NCBI GenBank assembly: GCA_947089145.1 | Contig: CAMUJH010000003.1 | Coordinates: forward strand, 87,218 to 151,217 | Source: an uncultured Hungatella sp. | GTDB taxonomy: Bacteria > Bacillota > Clostridia > Lachnospirales > Lachnospiraceae | DNA: 64,000 nucleotides | Direction of reading: 5' to 3' | Shown here: positions 59,988-64,000 of the stretch, piece after piece | How the letters are laid out: every line of letters starts with the position of its first letter | Numbering within the stretch: position 1 is the first letter of the stretch | Program-made: the position numbers and the translations under genes | Notes under the pieces: generated by a model | Databases searched by the model: none | What the model was told of the DNA's origin: nothing | Seen by the model: the letters and a program-made list of their open reading frames with translations, nothing else

Positions 59988-61958
59988 ATGAAAATTACCA
60001 ATTTAAAATGTCCGTCCTGTGGGGGGAAGCTGGAACCCATGGAGAATAATCCGAAGATCGTGGTGTGCGAGTACTGCAACAGCCAGTATATGGTGGAGGA
60101 GGATCAGACCATCAACTACCATATTCACCAGTACCAGGGGGTGCAGCCTCAGGGCACGGCAGGCATTAATGAGGGAACGTATTCTGCCAAGGCAATCGCA
60201 GCGGCAGCGGCGGTATTTCTTATTGTTATCGGCGGCTTCGGCATTTTTGCAGGGAGGATGGAAAGAAGCGGGGCCGAGAAGGTTTCAGAGACTCAGGTGT
60301 CCGCGGCAGGGTATACAAAGGACTGGTCCGAAGAAAGCGAAACAAAGGAGCAGGCCAAGGCAGGCAGCGGACTGTCTATGAGCCCGCTCTGTGTGTCCAT
60401 GGTGGAGACTATATTCGGCAAAAGCGCGGATCGGGTTACGCAGGAGGAGCTTGAGAGCATCCGATATTTAAGCCTGACTTCCGGCCGGGAAAGCTGCACC
60501 GTGGAATACAGCTTTAAGGACCCTTACCAGGACAGTGATTTTAACACGGCTGTTGTGACGCTGGCGCCGGAAGAATGGGATGGGGATAACTTTGCCTTTT
60601 TTCCGGGCCTGAAAAAGCTGGATTTGTCTAAGACCTGGGAGTACGGCTCCATTGACAGCCTGGAACAGCTGCAGGGCCTGGTGTGCTCCGGCATGGATAT
60701 TTCCCAGGCAGCGGCTTTGGTTTCGTCGCCGGGGCAGATAAAGGAGCTGTCCATAGACGGCCTGGAAAGCCTGGAGGGAATCGGGGCTTTTGAAAATCTG
60801 GAGATATTGGATCTGGAGGATGTGCAAAATCCTGACTTTAAGCAGCTGGTGCCTTTAAAGCAGCTGAAATCTCTGCGCATTGCAGAGGATGATTCTGATC
60901 CCATCTTTGGGTCGGATCAGCAGACCATGACAGACTACGGGGCATTGTCGGTTCTCACGGGACTTGAACGGCTGGAGCTGGAGTCTTCTTTAATCCGGGA
61001 GTTCAGTTTTCTGAAGCCGCTGACAAATCTGACCCATCTGTCCATTGGGGATACGGACGCTATCAGCCTGGAACCTGTGGGAGATCTGGCAGGGCTGACC
61101 TTCCTGGAACTTAAGGACAACAGCTCCATTCAGGATTATAGCCCTGTTGGCCGGCTGACAGGACTGACCTGCCTGACCCTGGACAAGTCCACGTCTCAGG
61201 ACGACCCGGATCTGTCTGCGTTGACCGGCCTTGAGCAGCTGGACATGAGCGGATTCATTTCCATCTCTTTTTTGAGGAATATGGGAAATCTGAGACGGCT
61301 GTCAATACATGGCTGCAATGTGGATGAGATCAGCGCCCTTTCCAGCTTGTCAAACCTGGAAAGCCTGGCCTGCTATTCGGTGTGGACCTATGGGGTTCCC
61401 TTAAGGGACGTCCGTTTTGTTGACAGCATGCCCAACTTGAAGATTCTCGATTTCAGCGGCATAAGCCAGGGAGGGATCTGGGGCGGTTATCAGAGAAATA
61501 CGGAGATTCTGGGTGATATTTCCAATGTGTTTAACCATCAGGGCCTGGAGGAGCTGTATCTGAATAACTGCATGTTTGAGATTGATTTTGGCCGGCTTTC
61601 GGAAAATCCGTCCCTTCGGGTGCTGGAAATGCGGGAGGCAAATTTAAAGGAAAACTTTTATGTAGAGTCTTCCAACGGCATGACGGATCTGTGGTATGAT
61701 GACGTGGCCCTTGACGGGCATACGGATTTTCTCACAAATTATCCGGGGCTGGAAAGGCTGTATCTGGACGGAAACCAGCTGACCAACGTGCAGTTTGCGG
61801 CATCATTAAAAAATCTGACCCATCTGGGGATTAAAAATAATTACGTGACAGAGCTGTCTCCCCTTAACCAGGCAGAAAATCTGAGGTTTTTGGATATCAG
61901 GGAAAATCCCGTCAACAGTACCATTGAGAGTGACGGGAATGTGGAGATTTTAAAGTAG
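59988..61958 (+). CDS. Zinc-ribbon, membrane-anchored leucine-rich-repeat protein
   Basis: The 656-residue protein starts MKITNLKCPSCGGKLEPMEN with a second pair CEYC, a cytosolic zinc ribbon. One membrane segment follows at about 64-88 (SAKAIAAAAAVFLIVIGGFG), then, outside, ~500 residues of leucine-rich repeats (LTGLERLELESSLIREFSFL, LTGLTCLTLDKSTSQ and others). It resembles proteins that bind ligands with an extracellular LRR domain. Start ATG 59988 sits 7 bp after the GNAT stop; the frame is open back to 59877 without a site. Confidence 0.85.
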   Translation: MKITNLKCPSCGGKLEPMENNPKIVVCEYCNSQYMVEEDQTINYHIHQYQGVQPQGTAGINEGTYSAKAIAAAAAVFLIVIGGFGIFAGRMERSGAEKVSETQVSAAGYTKDWSEESETKEQAKAGSGLSMSPLCVSMVETIFGKSADRVTQEELESIRYLSLTSGRESCTVEYSFKDPYQDSDFNTAVVTLAPEEWDGDNFAFFPGLKKLDLSKTWEYGSIDSLEQLQGLVCSGMDISQAAALVSSPGQIKELSIDGLESLEGIGAFENLEILDLEDVQNPDFKQLVPLKQLKSLRIAEDDSDPIFGSDQQTMTDYGALSVLTGLERLELESSLIREFSFLKPLTNLTHLSIGDTDAISLEPVGDLAGLTFLELKDNSSIQDYSPVGRLTGLTCLTLDKSTSQDDPDLSALTGLEQLDMSGFISISFLRNMGNLRRLSIHGCNVDEISALSSLSNLESLACYSVWTYGVPLRDVRFVDSMPNLKILDFSGISQGGIWGGYQRNTEILGDISNVFNHQGLEELYLNNCMFEIDFGRLSENPSLRVLEMREANLKENFYVESSNGMTDLWYDDVALDGHTDFLTNYPGLERLYLDGNQLTNVQFAASLKNLTHLGIKNNYVTELSPLNQAENLRFLDIRENPVNSTIESDGNVEILK

Positions 61959-61963
61959 AGGGA

Positions 61964-62941
61964 TCACAGGCTCCAGGGATTCCACCTGTCATTTCCGCCT
62001 AAAACGTGTTCGCGGCTGTAAGAAGCCAGATCCGCATCAGTCAGCCGGTGCACCCACTGGGGCCTGGAAGCAGCGGCGGCTCCAGGGCCGTAACTGCCGT
62101 ACTCGGCAAAATAGCAGGTGTCACGGGCATTTGGCTTGTTCCAGTCATGCCAGCCTTCCGGGCGGATATGCTGATCCATATAGCAGTTAATAAGGACCGT
62201 TTTTGCATATTCCCGCCATGGCCGGCCAAGATAGGCGGAATGGGGAGGGCAGCTGCCCGTAAAACGGCAGTCTTTCATTACATAGCCGTAAGCCTGCCCC
62301 TGGGGAGTGGAAGCTGCCGTCACATAACTGTTAACAGGCCTGCCGATGTTTTTGGAGAAAAATTCGCAGGATTCAAAATAGGCTGTGGCGCTTCCAAAGA
62401 TAAAATCAATGTCGCCTTCTATGTAACAGTTTCTGTAATAGTGGCGGCCGTTGATTCTGGGAGCAAACTGTTTGGGGCCTGCGAAGCCGTTGGGCTCTAT
62501 CTCTTTTGGCGGAAGAGGGCCTGTAAACAGGGTATCCTGGTTTCCCAGAAAGCGGCAGCCGTCAAACATAAGCCTGTCGCCGTCTGCATAGAGGGCGATG
62601 GCCTGCCCTGCGGCCGGGCCGGGCCCTGCGGTATTGGCCAGGGTCAGGCTGCAAAACGTGACGTCGTGAGTGTCGATGAAACAGGAGTAGGTTCGGAAAG
62701 TTCCCCGCTTTTGGCCGTCCTCCAGTTTCATGTTGGCATAAAGGCCATAGGATAAAACCGTTTCGTACGGGGAATCGCCTATAAAGGTTATGTGGGGACG
62801 GGTTATGGAAATCCGCTCCTGGTATATCCCCTTGTGGATGTATACCAATATTTCCTCTGTACAGGAGTCGGGGATGGAGGAGAGGGCGTCTGTTACGGAA
62901 ACAAAATCGCAGGCGCTGTCTGCTGCAACGTGTAGAATCAT
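61964..62941 (-). CDS. Pectinesterase-like protein (CE8), apparently cytosolic
   Basis: The 325-residue right-handed beta-helix protein has the pectin methylesterase signatures in order: GQAIALYADGDRLMFDGCRF, NQDTLFTG, GDIDFIFGSATAYFESCEF with the two Asp residues region, and YLGRPWREYAKTV. No signal peptide is present (MILHVAADSACDFVSVTDA), so it probably acts on imported methylated galacturonide oligomers. It converges on the LRR gene with a 5-bp gap. Confidence 0.92.
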   Translation of the reverse strand: MILHVAADSACDFVSVTDALSSIPDSCTEEILVYIHKGIYQERISITRPHITFIGDSPYETVLSYGLYANMKLEDGQKRGTFRTYSCFIDTHDVTFCSLTLANTAGPGPAAGQAIALYADGDRLMFDGCRFLGNQDTLFTGPLPPKEIEPNGFAGPKQFAPRINGRHYYRNCYIEGDIDFIFGSATAYFESCEFFSKNIGRPVNSYVTAASTPQGQAYGYVMKDCRFTGSCPPHSAYLGRPWREYAKTVLINCYMDQHIRPEGWHDWNKPNARDTCYFAEYGSYGPGAAAASRPQWVHRLTDADLASYSREHVLGGNDRWNPWSL

Positions 62942-63061
62942 GGGTAAGTACCTCGCTTAAATAGTAATAAGATAGGGTTATCCTATCACGGAACGGGTTT
63001 TTCAGTCAATATGTATCTGTATTCGGAAGAATGGTTTGGAAGAAGAATGGAGGAATCGGTG

Positions 63062-63283
63062 ATGGATATTAAAGAACAGATCAGTAAAATTGCGGAGGAG
63101 ATCTCTAAAAATCCTGATATTAAAGAGCAGTTTGAAAAGGAGCCGGTAAAGGTGATAGAGAAAGTGATCGGCGTTGATCTGCCGGATGATCTTGTGATGA
63201 AAGTGATTGATGGGGTAAAGGCTAAACTGACTATAGATGATGTATCTAAAGTTGCCGGCGTTTTAAAAGGGGTATTTAAATAA
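63062..63283 (+). CDS. Small acidic helical protein
   Basis: The 73-residue protein (MDIKEQISKIAEEISKNPDI, then LPDDLVMKVIDGVKAKL) is a predicted helical bundle with no membrane segment. ATG 63062 lies 7 bases from GGAGGA; the in-frame ATG at 63011 has none. Similar short proteins with a KNPDI-like stretch are common in Lachnospiraceae, without a known role. Confidence 0.8.
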   Translation: MDIKEQISKIAEEISKNPDIKEQFEKEPVKVIEKVIGVDLPDDLVMKVIDGVKAKLTIDDVSKVAGVLKGVFK

Positions 63284-63612
63284 TTGAATTTATTTGCATT
63301 GATTTATCTTTATGGGATGAAAAAGATATCCACAGCCTCAGCGCAGCGCCATAGGTTACTGACAGCGTGGGGATTCTTAAATATACGGACAGCATAAGAA
63401 AGAGGCCTTTGGGGATTTGCCTGAAGGCATCTTTTTGCGTTATGAAAAAGTAAGGGATCTCCGCAGAGATCGGCAGGGGTGTGCAAGAAGGGATGCCGTT
63501 TCCTTTTATGGGAATGTGGATGGAAATGTTTTATGGTTAATGTGGAAAACGCAAAAGAGTTTGCAAATAGGATCGGTGCGGGACTTCTGGCACATGTAAA
63601 AGTAACCTTAAC
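63284..63612. other. Intergenic region without supported genes
   Basis: After the small acidic gene, about 330 bp show only short frames with no good ribosome site. ATG 63534 opens MVNVENAKEFANRIGAG but soon runs into the repeat array with no recognisable continuation. Confidence 0.5.
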
Positions 63613-63642
63613 TTGCCAAATGCGGTGTTTTATGTGTATAAT
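63613..63642 (+). promoter_or_regulatory. Promoter-like site at the head of the repeat array
   Basis: TTGCCA (63613-63618), an 18-bp spacer and TATAAT (63637-63642). The -10 is the first base block of repeat unit 1; units 2 and 3 have the same TATAAT but no matching -35. Confidence 0.6.
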
Positions 63643-63837
63643 AGGAACCGCACTGATGTGCGGGCAGGTCAGAAACCTAACGGTTTATGACAAACTATAA
63701 TAGGAACCGCACTGATGTGCGGGCAGGTCAGAAACCTAACGGTTTATGACAAATTATAATAGGAACCGCACTGATGTGCGGGCAGAGTCAGTAACCTAAC
63801 GAGCGGTAATAAATTATAACAGAAACCGCAGGTTGTG
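63637..63837 (+). repeat. 59-bp tandem repeat array with a conserved hairpin
   Basis: Units start at 63637, 63696 and 63755, with a partial fourth at 63815. Units 1 and 2 differ at one base; unit 3 diverges after position 32. Each begins TATAATAGGAACCGCAC and contains the perfect hairpin CCGCACTGATGTGCGG. The fourth keeps the stem with a different loop (CCGCAGGTTGTGCGG), as expected if the fold is selected. There are no unique spacers, so it is not a CRISPR array. Confidence 0.92.
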
Positions 63838-63840
63838 CGG

Positions 63841-63906
63841 TCTAGTACTGCCTTGCGGAAATTTCAGTGAATAAAGCGCTCGCTATTTTTTCAGGGCAGT
63901 ACTAGA
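63841..63906 (+). repeat. 12-bp perfect inverted repeat after the array
   Basis: TCTAGTACTGCC (63841-63852) and GGCAGTACTAGA (63895-63906) are perfect complements around a 42-base loop holding AGCGCTCGCT and a T-run. It could close the transcript from the array or be the end of a mobile element. The last ~94 bases of the window show no supported feature. Confidence 0.75.
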
Positions 63907-64000
63907 GCGTGTTTGAAAATTGCTTTCCGGTAGCTGTGCGTTCCGCTTTGTGGGAGATTTGGCCCAAATGAACGCGGCGTAGTGGGCTACGTTAAGTGAA

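Noticed and set aside
63534-63700. Small gene opening MVNVENAKEFANRIG
   Set aside because: No ribosome site at usable distance, and the frame runs into the tandem repeat with an unconvincing sequence.
63637-63837. CRISPR array
   Set aside because: Units are contiguous without unique spacers and no cas genes are present.
63907-64000. Possible insertion sequence end at the right edge
   Set aside because: The perfect inverted repeat nearby is suggestive, but no transposase frame or second end is visible.

Overview
The window looks like chromosome from a low-to-mid GC Gram-positive gut clostridium, most likely Lachnospiraceae (Clostridium cluster XIVa). The grounds are AGGAGG-type ribosome sites, a Firmicutes-type (T7SSb-like) type VII secretion locus, AddAB, the HisZ plus short-form HisG pair, RqcH, QueH and several LytTR/GHKL two-component systems. 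The genus cannot be fixed from the sequence. There is no tRNA, rRNA, CRISPR array or intact insertion sequence that I can recognise.

Bases 1-16.5 kb hold a type VII secretion operon built around an EssC-like three-ATPase motor (3609-8582). It is unusual in carrying a full phospho-signalling kit: a membrane Ser/Thr kinase with an outer beta-propeller (cut by the left edge), a PP2C phosphatase, and three FHA proteins (a small membrane protein, EssC itself and a VWA-TM-FHA receptor). An orphan LytTR regulator, an EsaB/YukD protein, five WXG100-type proteins, a helical adaptor, a candidate effector with Ala/Gly-rich hydrophobic segments and a DUF4176-type chaperone complete it. Two promoters in the locus share a 31-bp motif with TCAG half-sites 21 bp apart, which fits control by a LytTR protein. 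A large cell-wall-binding surface protein follows (16588-20886).

Bases 21-43 kb are mixed. In order: a Wzz/BY-kinase-like protein, a two-gene RNA repair cassette (RNA ligase plus HD-polynucleotide kinase), an ABC-class ATPase (COG3044), addB-addA, an O-acyltransferase operon under a divergent XRE regulator, and serS. Then comes a STAND (NB-ARC/TPR) ATPase with a tiny Ala/Gly-rich hydrophobic partner, a candidate defence or cell-death module.

Bases 43.5-50 kb are regulatory: two tandem XRE genes with duplicated promoters (the second broken by an amber codon), and two LytTR/GHKL two-component systems, one with a stripped-down kinase. Bases 50-64 kb are mostly housekeeping: GH3-type enzyme, rqcH, queH, HPr, hisZ-hisG-hisD-hisB, a GNAT, a zinc-ribbon/LRR membrane protein and a cytosolic pectinesterase-like protein. 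The window ends in a 59-bp tandem repeat array.

Four copies of a ~100-bp structured dispersed repeat lie between genes at 25.1, 27.0, 46.3 and 48.4 kb. They, a second structured element at 54.5 kb and the terminal array are the main non-coding structures.
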